Numbered from the stretch's first letter, positions 1 through 14,489 are shown. The stretch is 64,000 nucleotides of DNA from Monarcha castaneiventris obscurior (GCA_026261815.1 JAMPIT010000258.1:19176501-19240500), one strand, 5' to 3'. Translations and numbers: made by a program. Notes: a model not told the origin generated them from the letters alone.

Positions 1-520
1 GGTCTTAAAATCTCCAAACCTATGAATATAGCTATGATTAGATCACGGGAATGGGATAAGCTTCATATGTCCCCACTTGCCTGTCATTTAAAATTGTTAT
101 TTTATGTATTCTCTCTTACAGAGTGTATTCTGTACATAATAATTGTGGGGTGGGGTTTTTGCAGTTGGTTTTGGGGTGGGTTTTTTTTAGAATAATGTTT
201 TGGGATAAGACTAAAATCAAATCTTTTTATCTATAAATGAAGAAAAGTTATTGAATTTCTATTGAGACTGAGGTTTTTACATACATTTCTATAACTGTCG
301 TTTGTACAACATTTAATGTTACCTTAATTTTGTAGAAAAACTTTCAGAAAAAAATCATGTTCAGTTCTTGCTTGTAGGGGTTTTATAAAAATTCTTTGTT
401 TTTCTAGGTAATAAAGTAGCCCCTTTATTTGGGGATTAACTGTAGTAATTAGATTTATGAGGAAAAAGTATTGCTATAGTTACATAACTTAATTACTGGG
501 TTTATGTCTCGTCTTGTTAG

Positions 521-3176
521 CTGGCAAAAGACATGTCAGCAGCAGCAGTGAGATGCATCAGAAGAGAAATCAGAGATCTTTACATTAACATTCAGCCTGT
601 CAGAGAACCTGATGATCAAGCCGTTGGGACTGGAAGTGGAATAATGTAAGATGAGTCCAAGCTTTCTATTGATCACTCTAATCTTGCTGATTGATTAGCT
701 AGATCTTGATTACATTTCTGATAAATAAACTGTAATATGAGTGATTTTGTCCTTAGTTGTTTTTTTCTTTTTTTTGTTTAGCATTGTTGCAGAGACCTCA
801 ACAGGTTGTTTGTTAGCTGGATCATCACTTGGTAAGAGAGGTAAGAATTCCATTAATTCTTTGAGACTTAACTGAATATACCAATAACAAATAGGAATCT
901 GAAGTATTATCAGTTTAAAGATCTGATGCTTTGAGTGTTGCATTTTTAAATGTATGTTGTTTAGTAATAAAGGACAGCAGAAATGAGCAGATTTAAAGCA
1001 TAGTAAATGGAAATTTATAAAAATTGCAAAACTGTTAACTGTACCTTTTATCAGAATGTAATGTTAAGGATCACTGGAGAATCACTGGAAATATTTCTGA
1101 ACTTTAATAACATAGACTTTGTGTTTTAAATGTGAAGTTTTTGCTCAAGAGTGAATCTAGATTAAAATGAATAGAAGTGATCTTGGTTTTAAATTATTTG
1201 AATCAAATGTTTTTCTGACTAAATAAGGCTACTTTCTTTCCACTGCTTAGGAAGTATGAACTGTATATGAGCATAAGATGGGAAGGGTTTTTTTTTTAAG
1301 CAGACATTTGAGGCAAGAGCATGAAAATAAGGTTTAAAAAGTTGATAATTTCTTGTTGGTTATTTTTCTTTCGTATTTTTAAAACTTTAAATGGTCATTT
1401 TCAGCTTTCTAATTTCTCTGTTAGGAAAGAATTCTGACAAGGTTGGCATTGAAGCAGCTGAGATGCTGCTTCAGAATCTTAAACATGGTGGAACTGTGGA
1501 TGATTCTCTGCAAGATCAAGTAAGGTTCCTATATTTGTTTACGTGAAGTTGAGGTAGCAAAAACATAAATGCTTTACTTGTAAACAATATAGATCTGAAC
1601 AGGGAAGGAACAAGATGTCAGGGAGAAGTCTCAGAGATGTGTAGTCACAACATCACTAGGATTAGCAAGTTACATACAGTTCTTACGAACCACAAATGCT
1701 GTTGGCTTTGCACCAACACCTTCCAATTCTCCCTTTCTCTAACCCTCAGTAAGAATGGAAAAAGAGGCAGGAATTTGCTTCTATTTGGCATTCCATGTAG
1801 TGCAGTGATAATAGCTCCCTGCTTACATATATAAAATGATACTAAGGAAAGGTATTAGAGGCTATCTAGGACATGCTCCCAGTTATCTTGCTCACCTAAC
1901 TGAATTTGAAAATGAAGGCACTCCACTGCCTTATCTTAGCCTGATAAGAATCTTGGGCTGGTTTAGTTAGGATGATGTTACCTCTTAGCTGTAAAAACCC
2001 AGGGACACATTAATACTGTGTAGTACAGTAAGTATTTAGGTGTTGGGCTCATCCTACTTTTTTCAAAGCGTGCAAGCACAATTGGTGGGAGCAAGCCAGA
2101 GCCAGAGTCACTGTGTATGGAAACTGCACAGAGTTGTATCACACCTTACAGTATTCTTGTCATGGTGATGCTTGTAACTCAAATCAGAGGTTTCTAGGTG
2201 TCTGTCTGGTGAATATGTGATCAGGAAGTGTTAGAATTAAAGTACCTCTTCCAAAGTTTCTCTCCATATAGGTAATCTACTAATCTGGAGTCTGACATGA
2301 CTTTGGGGAATTTTGGGGCAATACAATGGGGGAGAGCAAAGTTAAATGTAATAACAGGAATTCAGTAACAGGAATTCAGGGGCAGTCTCCACTGTGGAAA
2401 AGTAGCCCTTCTGTAACAGGCATTACAGTAGTAATCTCCAAACTTCTGGAGCTTGGATCTCTCTTCAAACTCAGCTTCATGAACTTTTATGAAACTTGGA
2501 AAACCAGATTTTTATATCTACAGACATTTTGCATGTTTTGGTTGGGTTGTTTTTAATCAGTAAATTCCTAGAATCTGAAGAATGGCTTAATAATTACCTT
2601 TCCCTCCCTTTCAGCTGATCATTTTTATGGCACTAGCAAAGGGAGTGTCTAGAGTGAAAAGTGGACCAATTACACTTCATACTCAAACAGCTATACACTT
2701 TGCAGAGCAGCTAACAAAGGTGAGTCCAAAATCTGAGGAAGTTTTACCTATCAGTTGTCTTCCCATAACTTGGCAATGTACAATTCATCAGGCAGTGTGA
2801 GCTGAACTTGATCCTGGAGGACAAGCATTGATAAAACAATTGTTATAATATAAACTGGTAGTTTTCCTGTAGAAAGTGAGCATACTCTGGAGTTAAAGGC
2901 TTTTAGAATGATTAGATAATTTTACCACCTTTATTTAAATATATTTTTGAATTAAACCTGTCAAAGCTGTAATTTACATAAACACATGGCAATACGATTA
3001 TTGGACATCAGATATTGAATATTTAAACTGCTGTATGTGATGACTTAATTAGCGATACATTTCTAATCCTCTTTCAGGCCAAATTTACTGTGACAAAGTC
3101 AGAAGAGGAAGACCCCAGTAAGGATACCTACATCATTGAGTGCCAAGGAATGGGGATGATAAACCCAAACTTATAG
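521..3176 (+). CDS. RTCA: RNA 3'-terminal phosphate cyclase, C-terminal part (gene starts left of the window)
   Basis: ATP-dependent enzyme that turns an RNA 3'-phosphate into a 2',3'-cyclic phosphate. Coding exons are 521-645, 782-840, 1425-1519, 2615-2719 and 3078-3176. Each is flanked by AG acceptors and GT donors, the phases join cleanly, and the total is 483 nt (160 residues plus TAG). The product closely matches my recollection of vertebrate RTCA from [20 protein letters not shown] to the terminal NPNL, roughly the last 160 of about 366 residues. Exon 2615-2719 holds the LHTQTAIHF segment; in this family a His in this region carries the covalent AMP (assignment from family knowledge). 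Exon 1425-1519 gives GIEAAEMLL and [12 protein letters not shown]. The last exon has an acidic stretch (SEEEDPSKD) before TYIIECQG. The earlier exons are outside the window. No frameshift or premature stop is visible, so the gene looks functional. Confidence 0.95.
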
Positions 3177-3660
3177 GATAAAAAAAAAAAAAAAGGCAGC
3201 AAGCTGCCAAAAGCAACACTCAACATACCTCAGTGATGTATTGCACTACACTTCAATGGATGTATAATCTGCCTGAAGAGGAGGAGCCTTCTGTCACAGC
3301 AGAGTGATTTAACTTGAAGGTTGATGTCAGGCTTTTCCTTGGTATGGTGAGAATCTGTCATGTGAAAAATGAAAACTTTACTTTTTTTTTTTTACTATTA
3401 GCAGCAAAATGAGTAGCAACAGGACAGCAAATAGAATATATTGTATGTATGCAAGACCTTCAGTTAGAAGATTTGAAAACTCATATCTAAGTAGAAAACA
3501 ACTATTTCAGTTCCGTATTTCCTTCCCTTTTAAAAAAATATAAGTTTATTCTCTGGAAACCATTATGTTATGAGGTACATGGAATGAAATGCACCATCAA
3601 ATCTGTATTGCTGTTCTTCCTTAGCCATTTGCTTAAATAATAAAGCACTATGACCCTATA
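3177..3660 (+). other. RTCA: RTCA 3' untranslated region
   Basis: Non-coding stretch directly after the RTCA stop codon, starting with an A-rich tract at 3180-3195 and ending just past the poly(A) signal. The end at about 3660 is inferred from the signal position, not observed. Confidence 0.65.
3639..3644 (+). terminator. RTCA: RTCA poly(A) signal AATAAA
   Basis: Canonical AATAAA 463 nt after the RTCA stop codon. It is the first such hexamer on the + strand after the stop, so cleavage is expected near 3655-3665. Confidence 0.7.
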
Positions 3661-5508
3661 AAAGGCTGGTATTTGTATGTGCTGTTATCTCAGCAGGTTA
3701 TGCTTGGGAAAGGTGGATACAAAATAACTTTTCAGCAGCATAGTTTCTTTTTCTCCTTATAGAAAAGACTCAATGCATAAGATGATCTTTTACATCTTCT
3801 TTTTTCATCTATTTTAAAAAGCCTTCTCAGGCAAGCTAAATCCATGTACCACATTACAGCCCAGACACCAAGTATTAACTTCATGACACAATTTTATTTT
3901 CTACACTTGTCCCTGTCACTTAGCATACTAACTGAGGCTACATTTTCACTGAGGAGGTGGTTTGTTCTTTTTGAAGGGGGTACTTAATTTTGGCTGAGAT
4001 TAGGGCACTTTACAGACATGATAGAGATTACAGACAGATATCTATGTGTATGGACATGGAGCACTGTAAATACACACAGTTTGTATAGGCATATAAAATC
4101 CAGGTGTGTTGTCCCCCATCTGGGGATTAAGTAAAGAAGACCTTCTACCAGGCTGGCCTTGAGCATGCTATAAAAACTTTATCTGAAGTAGAAGGAAAGT
4201 AAGAGGAGAAATAGGGCACATATTATTTTCCATATGAAGACCTGAATCACAGAGTTGGAATCACTTAAACAAAAGTGTATAAATGCCCTCTGGAAGCTTG
4301 AATTGATTTCCAAGTTTTCTAGCCCATCCTGCAGCCATTGCTCTGAGATCTTTCTCTCCTCAGCTGTGACTTTTGAACCTAACTGCTGAAGATATAACTT
4401 GAGGTATTGTTCGCTGTACTAATTAAGATAATTGCATTACCGTGCATTTCTAATAACAAGAAAAACCTTTGCTGATATCCAAAAAAAGTTCAGCAACCAT
4501 CTACTTAACAGTATCTTTCTTCTTAGGGCTTTTCCCTTAGTGGAAAGGAAAGGAATGCTATTAATTTCCAGCTAATTATTTTTCTCTAGTACTGGGAATA
4601 GTCTGAAGGGGGCAACAGACACCCACTGAAGTATGTTTGGGACACAGATTCTCGACATCCTTTCAAGGCCACCTCTCTGAGTTACTATCATTGCTGTGCT
4701 GCTAATGATTTTTCAATGTTTCCTTTTTGAAGAATTCTGAATGTATTTAAAAAAAAGAAGTTGAAAGAAAATCCCAAAGCAGTTGCTGTCTGTGCTTAAG
4801 AAAACAAGCTCTTATTAACCACATTTGAATGGATCTTTACCTATTTCCAGTATTTAAAGAATTAATATACTTGACTTGTTTTTCAAATGTGCAGATTTTG
4901 TTACCAATGGAAGTTAAAAAAGGGTTTAAAAGAAAATCACAAAATAAAACAAAATTCAAATGAACAAAAAAATTCCATTGAAAAACTGAAGTGCAATTTT
5001 TGTCTTCCAGATACAGAAAAGCGTGTAAATGCTCAGCCAACACATTTAACAAAGATTACCAAAACCCAGGATACCAGAAATAAACCTCCTCTTGGTAAAT
5101 GTACAGTAAGGAGCAGCTCAGGAACCCTGACACCTCTTGCAGCTCCCTGAGCTCCACCAGTCTGTTACCAAGAGCTGTCATTAATCACGGGCAGTCCTTG
5201 GTGGTTTCCTGGCAGGCCCGGTCACATCCCCAGCCCTCGCTCCCTGTGGCCCGACCTCAGGGGCCAGCAGTGGCCACAGGAGAGGCTGCAGAGCTGCCCT
5301 TTGCTTGCTCACCTTGTCAATGTGAGGTCTGTGCCCTCATGCCATCCCTGCTGTGCTGCCTGCACTGGAGAACCTGGAGCTGATTTGATAAGGATTTATA
5401 TGCAGGCTTTTTCTCCTCAGGATTAGAAAATCTCTGGATGGGAGTCATCCACCACAGGTTTTACTCTTCAAAGGGATTAAATTCCCCAAATAATTGTTAC
5501 CTGCTGCT

Positions 5509-5541
5509 ACACACATACACACACTTACATACACACACACA
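5509..5541. repeat. Imperfect (CA)n microsatellite
   Basis: Alternating CA dinucleotides interrupted by TA and TTA (ACACATACAC and ACACACACAC blocks). Confidence 0.85.
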
Positions 5542-6624
5542 GAATTTTGTTACCCAGGTCCAATTCACATCCTGTCAACTCATGGTATCCCCTTATTTAT
5601 TACAATTCCTCTTATTTTTCTATATATAATGATTAATTACTCTTCATTACCTATAGACTTTAACTGAGGTGATAAAAAACATAAAATAAATTTGGGACTA
5701 CTGGTATTCATTTCTACCAAGTCCCTACCTTCCCTTTTCAATGGGGCTCTGCACCATAAAGCTTAAATCCTCCAGGTTTACATTTACTTTCAATTAACTT
5801 GATTTTAAATCTACAAGTCAAAACACAGGTTGCAGACCTTTTTACATCACACTCCTACATTGCTCATGCTGTATGTACTTCAGCTTAAATTTTACAGCAT
5901 AATGAATTCTTAATGCAATGTGTGCAAATTAGTTGTTGGTAGGTAGTGGTGCAACTTTTCTCTTTTTTTAAACATCCTGTCCTTTTTGAATATTAACTGA
6001 TATTTACACTGCACTACTTGAAGCTTTTTAACTTTCATTTTTATCCATTTACAATCACATAGTTTTTAACTATAAGGTTGGATTAAGTCACTTGTGAGAA
6101 TGTATTAACCTTTTGTTCAGGAAGAGATGAGACATTGCTTGCACCTGCTCCACAAATATGCACAGGGTTTTCTTATGTTAATCAGGCACATTTGAATCTT
6201 ATATAAAAACTTCAGTGTGGGTGTATAGATACAACTAAGATGCTTACATTTAGTACTGCTCAAACAAGTAGTGGCAATGACTCAGAAGTTCTATGTACCA
6301 AGGAAATGGGATAAATCCTCTCAAACTGTGTGTCTCTAGTGTACTTGCATGAGAGAGAATTGTGTTTGGATGAATGCAATGATCAGAGGCACTGCACTCA
6401 GATATATGGGGACTGGAGTTGAAAGATAAATAATAAGGGCATTATATGCAGCCAGTTACAAAAATTTCTCCAGGAGATACTGTACTCTGGTTCTGACTGT
6501 TACTCTCAAAAAGGATATTTTTGAACCTTTTCTCCTCTCATGGCCTTTGATCGACTGGTGACTGTTTGTCTTCTTAGCCCAGGCGTCTGGTTCTGGTCAC
6601 TAAAATGTTTTACTATTTTCTAGC

Positions 6625-6985
6625 CCATGCTGAGAATACTTCATCCAGTTTTGAGCCCCTCCATACAAGGAGAACACGGTGGTGAAGTTGGTCTGGGCTG
6701 GAGCTCTGTGAAGAGAGGCCAAGGGAAGGGGACTCGCTTGGCCTGGGGAGGGGATGGGTTCGGACACCTCCCAGCAAATGGCCGGTGCCTGCACAGGGTG
6801 ATGGAGGAGATGGAGTCAGGCCCATGGTGCGTGCCAGAGGGTGAGGGACAGACATGAGAGATGCCCAGGCTGGCCAAAGCCCTGACTGACCCAGCTTAAG
6901 CTCATGGCTCACCCTGCATTGTGCAGCAGTTTTGACCAGAGCTCTCCTGCAATCCCTTCCCACCTTATCCTGTGATCCTGAAATC
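6625..6985 (+). repeat. Possible strongly diverged CR1-like fragment, GC-rich
   Basis: A GC-rich island in AT-rich surroundings. Bases 6640-6670 (CATCCAGTTTTGAGCCCCT, then ACAAGGAGAACACGG) resemble the CR1 coding segment that reads GTCCAGTTCTGGGCCCCT in other copies, and the same motif occurs in the clear CR1 at 32070. The right end (CCCTTCCCACCTT, then CCTGTGATCCTG near 6954-6980) resembles a CR1 3' tail. The middle does not align well by eye, so this may be a rearranged or very old copy. Overlapping open frames on both strands here look like by-products of the high GC content. Confidence 0.35.
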
Positions 6986-9389
6986 CCTATCTGGCAACTA
7001 ATGATCGTCCAAATACAGCGCGGAAGAATTCTCTAAAATATTCCAGCACAGGTTATCTATAACTGATGATGCTGAAATCAACCACAGGTTAAATAAAACA
7101 CTACACTAAACAAAGGTGCATATAGGAAAATATTGCAAACACAAATTCTTTAGAATGGGAACAATGGAGGCATTTTTTTTTAGAATTAGAGCTACATCAT
7201 GAATTCAAAAGAAGTGACTGCAAACACAGATGTCAAATCTGTTGGTGATTGAAGAGAATAGGAAGTAATATCAATACCTAATAATCAAGTAGAATAGGTC
7301 AGCTGAAAGGTGCTTCCCTAATATTTGACTGCAGAAATGTCAGGAAGGACAGGTAAAACAAGTGAGAACACAGCCTTGTGTAAACATATGAAGAACCAGA
7401 ATTTTTCTTTTAATCCCAGATTTTCTATTGCCTTGAAGACCAGGGTTCAAGGCTTAGGAAGCCTACTGATAAGTGCACGTAAAAGCTAAAAGCTCTTGTG
7501 GAGTGCGCATATGGAGAAGGTCCCCCTACAAGCTGTGTGACTTTGAGTTTTTGTCCCACCCAAGTGCCTCTCCTCTGCCCAGGAGGCTTTCTGTGCAATG
7601 CTTTCCAAATCCAAAGTATTTGGGGTCCCGTAGTGATAGGACATCTGCTAGAACAAGGAACTCTTATTTGAAAATCACACTTTCAAATAATAATCTTTTT
7701 CTTCACATAAAACTTTTTTAGGATTAAATTTTAGACATTTTCTGTCACACCATACAAGTTTTCAAAGATCCATAAAAAGAACAAACATTAGCTCAGAAAA
7801 CATCTAATATTATTTTTCTTTCTCTCCTTCCTGAGATATTTTTTTAGCTACTTAAGACTTTTCTTACCAGTTAAATTATCCCTGTATAAAAAGACAATTT
7901 GTGAAGGGGTTTAATAATTTTTTTTATATGGAAACCTCTCTAGAAACAGAATTTTACATGCACTGCACTCTACTAGTTTATACAATGTCAGCTGACATGA
8001 AGTTTATACAACTCTTGTAATCCAGAAATGCTCTAGGAGATAATTTATTTTCTCAGCTATTAATGTTTGTAGCATCAGAACTGTCAGGCTTACAGTCATT
8101 ACTTCTTTCTTATACTGGTATTGCATTCCATTAAAAAATGTGATGAATAAAGCATTCACTTTTTAACAGAATGGGGTCTTACACAAAATGTCTATGCAGA
8201 CTAAGACAAATCCCAGTATACTCTGTTTTAGAAAAAGCAGTCAAAGCTTCATTGTAATATAATAGCTTTTAAAATAATTTGCTTTCAATATGATGAAACC
8301 ATGACTATGGGAATTTACATTTGTTTAACTGAAGATGGAATTTGGGCTATAGACATAAATTAAAATAATTATTGGTTTATATCATTTGGCAAAGAACGGA
8401 GGAGAGAGTAAGCCATGAGTCTAAACATAATTTCCATCACTTTTATTCCACCATCATCTCCCACAAATTTTCACAGGCAACTACGGTTTTGAATTTTACT
8501 TTGCCATAATGGCTTGCTAAGAAATACTTTACAGCAAACATTTTATGCTCACTCAATATACCTTTCAGCCATGAAAATTTACTTATTATATTGCTTTTTA
8601 CAAAAGTTACTCTTTTCCTCCCCTGCTCTGTTTCTCGAGATTCCTTAGATTTTTCTTTTCTCCCTGATCAAGGATAGGTTAAAATTAGGTCCTCAGTCAG
8701 CACCTATCTATTCTAAGCTGCAAGCATAAAGAAAGAGTCTCAATTCACAGCAATTAAATGCACAGAATATCCAAGTAAACCAAAATTGTTGCCCTGAAGC
8801 CACACTGGAAAGCACTGGCCCTGACTGAACAGGGAATATCAACATGTGCTGACAAATCTTAGATAGCTACAGTGGACTCGTCATCAGAAATGAGGATAAG
8901 CACATGGCCCCCTTATGTTTAAGTGATTTGGTGGTGCTGTATAAATATCTCTTATCAGAACAGGATTGCTAGCATTCTCTGCTATGTGGGAGAGTTCATT
9001 TTCATAATCAAATTATCAGATGTGAAACGGTAAAGAAAGCCTGAGTTAAGTAGAACTGTATGAACTCAAAATAGGACTTAAAAATTAACTACATTTCATA
9101 AAGGCCAGAAAATCTTGGGCCTTCTAGTTATTCAAACCTTTCATCTTTTTATTACTCTCCACATCTTAGCTCTGGGCTTTGAACTTCAGTTCCTCAGTTT
9201 TACCAGTGATTTTGTTACACACTATTGAGTTCTCAGCTGGAAGATTCTTAATATTACCACTGCTGGGGTTTTTTTCCTCTTTCCATTTCAAAGTGTACAA
9301 CTCTCTGTTCTCAAAAGCATTTGGAAATAACTCTCAATTCTGTATTTTTATTTTATCTGTTTTTCATTTCTAAAATGGAGTTATTTCAA

Positions 9390-9413
9390 AAAACAACAAC
9401 AACAACAACAAAA
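9390..9413. repeat. (AAC)n microsatellite
   Basis: Seven consecutive AAC/ACA units within an A-rich stretch. Confidence 0.85.
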
Positions 9414-11022
9414 TCTGTCTAAGCTGCTGATTTTGCTGAAGACCAAGGAAAAGACCTATGCAGCCATATGATGGAAACATTCAGATGTGCTGATTTCTTT
9501 CACCTTATTAATTACAACTGGAGCAAAATTTTCGAATTTGATGGACTGCTGGAGAAAATCAGTTAACTGGTTTGGAAGTTTATATCTTTCAATAGGCCAG
9601 AGCCTGGTCCCAGGTAAAGTTGGGAATATTTACATACCTGTATGAAGTCTTGTTTCCAGAAGTAGCTTCTTGTATTCCCACTGAAGTTTATGATTCTTGC
9701 AGTGCGCTCAGCTCCTCTGAAATTGAGGACATATTTACTTTTTCTGGCCTTCTTTTTTTTTATAATCAGTTGTGGAACTTGCACAGCTGAAGACATATTT
9801 GATTATTAACAATGAAATAGACTACTTAAAATGGGTTAAGATAGTACAAAAGTCACATACTAAACAAAATACTTTATATATTAACCCTTTGTACTTGCAG
9901 TAAGAAATTAAGGTAACTGAATCAATGATAGTCACCTTCACAGAGAAAAGGTCAACGTGATGTTGAACTAACTTCCTTTTAACATACTTTTGTCAGTCAG
10001 CACAAAAAGTTTTTAAACTGTGCTTTTGGATAGATTTGTTTGCTTCCGTCTCATAGTATGGTGACCTCCAGGACGAGATTTATGTCCTCTGACTGCAAGC
10101 CAGATTCCTGTATCCTGTTTATTATTTAATATGTGCTCTGTAAAATAAGCACAATTCAAATGCCTTGCCATTCAGTCAAGAGTCAAGCCCAAGCCCACAT
10201 TTAAACAGAATTTAGGTGTTTTATCCAATGATTATTTAATGATCCTGAAACAGAACCAATGAAACTTTCTTCCATATGAACACTCCAGTGTTCATATAAC
10301 CAGGACTGGTTATCATGCAGGAAAAGAGGAGAGGCTCTGTCCCACAGCAAATTGTACAGCTAGGGATTGTTATAATTTGGAGGGAAAGGTAGTTAAATCC
10401 ATTCTGCCAGGGGAAGAAGTTGACACCTGGATCTTTTACTTCCTGGGAGATACTTTAATGCACATATTGTGAAAAGAAGGAAACTTTACCATCTCTTGTT
10501 CTGACTGTTAAATGACTACTGTGGTTTTCTGATGAAAAAGCTGTTGGTCCCCACAATAAAAGATAGCAAATGGAAGGAATTGCATTCCTGCAGAAAGAAC
10601 TGAGTTTTGAACTTACCCACATACCACTTGGGCCTCAGTAGCAACCCGCAAAAATTCGGATGCTTCCCTGCTCCACTCCTCATGGGCTGCACAGTGAGCC
10701 TGGGAGCACAGTCCGGGGCTCCCACTGTCCAGGAATTTGAGTCTCAGAGCCAGCCACCACAATCTAACCATTTTTACTTAAAGCTTCTTCTCCCACATCT
10801 GACAGCATGAAATTCAAGTTTCCAGTAACTCTTAAGTAGGCTGTTTCCAAGATCCACTACTCCCCTGGACAAGTGGTAAGGGCAACTGAAATAAGGACAA
10901 AGTTCAACAGAAGAAAGTAAGAAAACCTCAGCAAAAAGTGCACAATTTTCCATAGGATCTTGTGACATATTACAAAATTTCTGACACTTAGCAGTTTTAA
11001 ATTACCCTATTTATCTAAGCTT

Positions 11023-11023
11023 A

Positions 11024-11058
<35 letters not shown>

Positions 11059-11150
11059 TTCTTCCTTTCTTCCTTTCTTCCTTACTTTCCTTACTTTCTT
11101 TACTTTCCTTACTTTCCTTTCTTCCTTTTTCTTTGTTACTTTCTTTCATT
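11023..11150. repeat. Polypyrimidine microsatellite, (TC)n then (TTTC)n, (TTCC)n and (TTAC)n
   Basis: About 128 bp almost purely T and C on the + strand. It begins with TC dinucleotides (11025-11040), continues with TTTC tetranucleotides, then TTCC and finally CTTACTTTC units. Such asymmetric tracts are slippage-prone and can adopt triplex (H-DNA) structure; that is a general property and was not shown here. Confidence 0.9.
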
Positions 11151-11303
11151 TGTTCGCTGTAGCATGCGAGTCTGTGAAGAAGTGAGCAATGCCCATTTCC
11201 TGCACTGCAGACTATCAGTCTCCATCTTGCAGACTCAGTTGCAGTTGAGCCAAGTACTTATGACAAATAGAATCAATTTTTTTAATTGTCTTTTTTACTT
11301 CTC

Positions 11304-11320
11304 TTTTTTTTTTTTTTTTT
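11304..11320. repeat. Poly(T) tract
   Basis: Run of 17 T within a wider T/C-rich zone (11276-11460). The open frames over it (Phe/Leu/Ser-rich) are composition artefacts. Confidence 0.8.
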
Positions 11321-14300
11321 AAATTTCCTTTTCTGCTTCTATTTTTATTTTCTATGTTCTGCTTTCAGGTTCATTTCTTTCCTGCTTTATGTGCATTTCT
11401 CACCTTCTCTCCAAATTTATATTTCCCTCATTTCCTTTCCCCCCCTTCCTCTCACATTCACATCTACTTGGAGAAGCATTACAATACCAAAGTATTGTTA
11501 GACTGCAGATTTAGAAGTACAGTCTGGCTCCAGCTAACCTTGGTCCTTGTAAAACCACTTTACTTCCTGAAAACCACAATTGGAGATGCAGAAAGCGTTC
11601 AAGGACATCTCTGTAAGCCCCTCCTACAGTTTAAATGAGCTGAGGCTCAGTTCCCGTGAATGCAGCACCACCCTCTGCCTGCAGAGACAGCTGCAGAAAT
11701 GGTGGTTCGTGATGTCTTATGAAAATAAAGGAATACTGGAATATGGGATTCACGTTTTTTTCCGCATAAATAGAGGAGAGACACATCCTCCTACAGAGCT
11801 GGGTTGGGGTGGGTTTTTTGCATCTGACAATTTGTTATTTAAACCCCATGAAACTGAGGCAAATTAGGCCCGTGCATATAATGCTGTAGCTGAGCCTACG
11901 TTTATGGTCAATTCCTGGAGCCAGCTGCACCCACAGTGCCTGGAGGGAGACTTTCATGGGAACCTGGCTATCCCCATGCCTGAGTCACTCTTCCTGGCAG
12001 GATCTTGGCTCACCCAACTTAGACAAAGTGACATTTAATGTGTAGGCAGCATGAATTATCTGGGAGTTATGGCTCAAATAAGCTAAAAAGGAAAGTCAGT
12101 CAAATACCATTCTAGCAAAACTGGATGCCCATTGTATACATGGAGACTTGTGAGTGCTTGCAATAACCTTTCAGTCCTTAGCAAAATGAGTTACTGGCCC
12201 ATAGACAAGAGACATCTTTGAAAGAAGAGTGATTTTCTTTTAGCACTCCTTGTTTAGGTGGCAGAATGTTCTTCAGAGTATGACTAAGAGTGCATCTAAA
12301 CTGCTGGGAAGCTGGGATGGAAATTTCACAAAATTACTTGCATGAGATTATTGAGGTTTCCCAACCTCATGCAGGAAAAGGACAAGACTGATTTTTCTCA
12401 CATAAATGTAAGACTGATCTTCAGTTAAACCAAGATATGCAATATCCACAAAAAGCCCAGAAACAAAAGATTAAATAAAATGTGTTCAAATTTTAGAATA
12501 GTCTCTTTCCCAGCATTTTACTTCTCCATATGCTTTATCTACCCTGCACTAAAATTACCACCCCATGAGGAAGAACACTCTTCTGCCTCAGCAGAAGCAA
12601 TAAACAGAGCAAAACCTACTCTGGCATAGCTTTACAACTGCATGCAGATAGAGACAGTATTTCCCCCTTTAATCTTAGAAGAAAATAGTAGTAGTGTTGG
12701 TGGTGGTGACAAACACCCAAATTTAGGTCAGGGGATTAAATAGCTGCATGGATGGCTGGCAGATCACACTGTAGTTATGCTCCTTTAAAAGGCACGGCTG
12801 TTTGGTTGACATGAATTTTGATGTTACACAAATATGTGTGTAAAGCAGCTGACTCTAGAGTATCATGAAAAATTATTTCCCAAGAAGTTTGTTTATGAGA
12901 AGAGAGTAAGAAGACACCCAGCAATTATTTGCAGATTTACGTTCTCAGCTCATGGATTTTGACACAAAGTTTTGGGGGTTTTGGTATTTTTTATTGTTGA
13001 GCAAGTGAGTCACAGTACAAGACAACAGGAACAAAATGTGTTCTTAACCAACTTGCTGTTTCAAAACAGTGCTGGGAAGATGCTGACATACCAGTGTGTA
13101 TCACTTGTACAACAAAACTGCTGAAAGAACTCACAGCACACATTCATCTGCAGAACTGCATCTGCTCCCTGGGTTCCTTAGCAAAGGGCTCCAGACTGCA
13201 GGTTTTCTCCAGGGGCAGTGGACACTGAACCACCGTGATGCAGCTCACAGCCCTGCATTTGTGCTGGTGTCCCACTCTTTCACCCAGCTGGACTCTTGGC
13301 TAATGCAGTCACTGAGGTGGAAGCCACTGAAGAGGTGTCACACCAGTAACACAGGGAAGCACTTACTGGAGTTCATGGGATGTGACTGAAATGGTCACAC
13401 GACTGTAATGTACAAGGGAGGATTTTCAAAAAGGAAAGGAGCAGAAGAAGTGTTTTCTGTAACTAATACTGAACAAGAAGTGAAAACTTCTCTTTTACTC
13501 AATGCTTACTCATTAAACCAAAATACTCTGACCTTACCCTACATCAAAACTTCTTAGAACTTTTCATGGTGAGCAAATCTATGCTTTCATAGGTTTTTGG
13601 TGATATTGTTGATTTATGGATGGCTGATCCTGTACACCATTTGCAATAGGCTGGAAAGGGATATGGCTGCAAAGCACTGCAGGGCAATGGTAGGAGAAAT
13701 ATAGTCCCATCACATCTTCCTTTGTAAGGGCTGAATTCTGCATCCTGTGTTATCTCTGATGGTCTCATTCATCTTTACAGCACAGATCTTCACACTTAAA
13801 AGAAAGTTAAGGCAACCTTAAACTCTTTCTGGGAATACAGATTTACTTGCATATGCTTTTCAATCAAGGATACTCTAAAGGAAGCCCTAAATGTGGGTAT
13901 CAAATACATCAAAACTGTTCCGGGAAGTGGAAAATATTTTTCAGTCAAATTAGTTGGAAAATCCAGGTCAGGCTTTATAAATATCAAAGACTTCCAGAGA
14001 GCAGCCAACTGCTTTCCTCTTCCTACAGGAAATTTTTGCTGTGTGACATGTTGAACAATGACCATTTAGATGAAGTTATTATTAAGCAGGCAATTAAAAA
14101 AATCACTGTTCTAGGCACAGTAAAGTTTCTGCTGAGTGTGCATCTGCGGTCAAAAGAAGGTCAGCTAGCAGGGGTAATCGGTCACAGACACTTTCAGCTG
14201 AAGAGTGGGAGAGATGGCTCTGTCTTCATCCTGATGGTCAGCACCTCTGCTTTGGTTACACTAGCCTAAATAAGTGTGAGATCCTGCAGCAATTTCAGTC

Positions 14301-14489
14301 AGGACCTATTCCAAATGAAGTTCCATCATATACTAACCTTAAAGGAGCTAGAGTGTTTCTTGGATTATTCTGCATATCATTCCTTGCATTGCAATATTTT
14401 AGAGATACTGTCTTAAAGTGCCCTAGTCTGGCTGATAGCCACAGTTTCCAATCCCAAACACCCATTAAGCCAAAGAGAGGGTCGGCTCC

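Noticed and set aside
11286..11640. Open frames of 71-95 codons over the T-rich zone.
   Set aside because: Amino-acid content (Phe, Leu, Ser, Tyr) merely mirrors the pyrimidine tracts.
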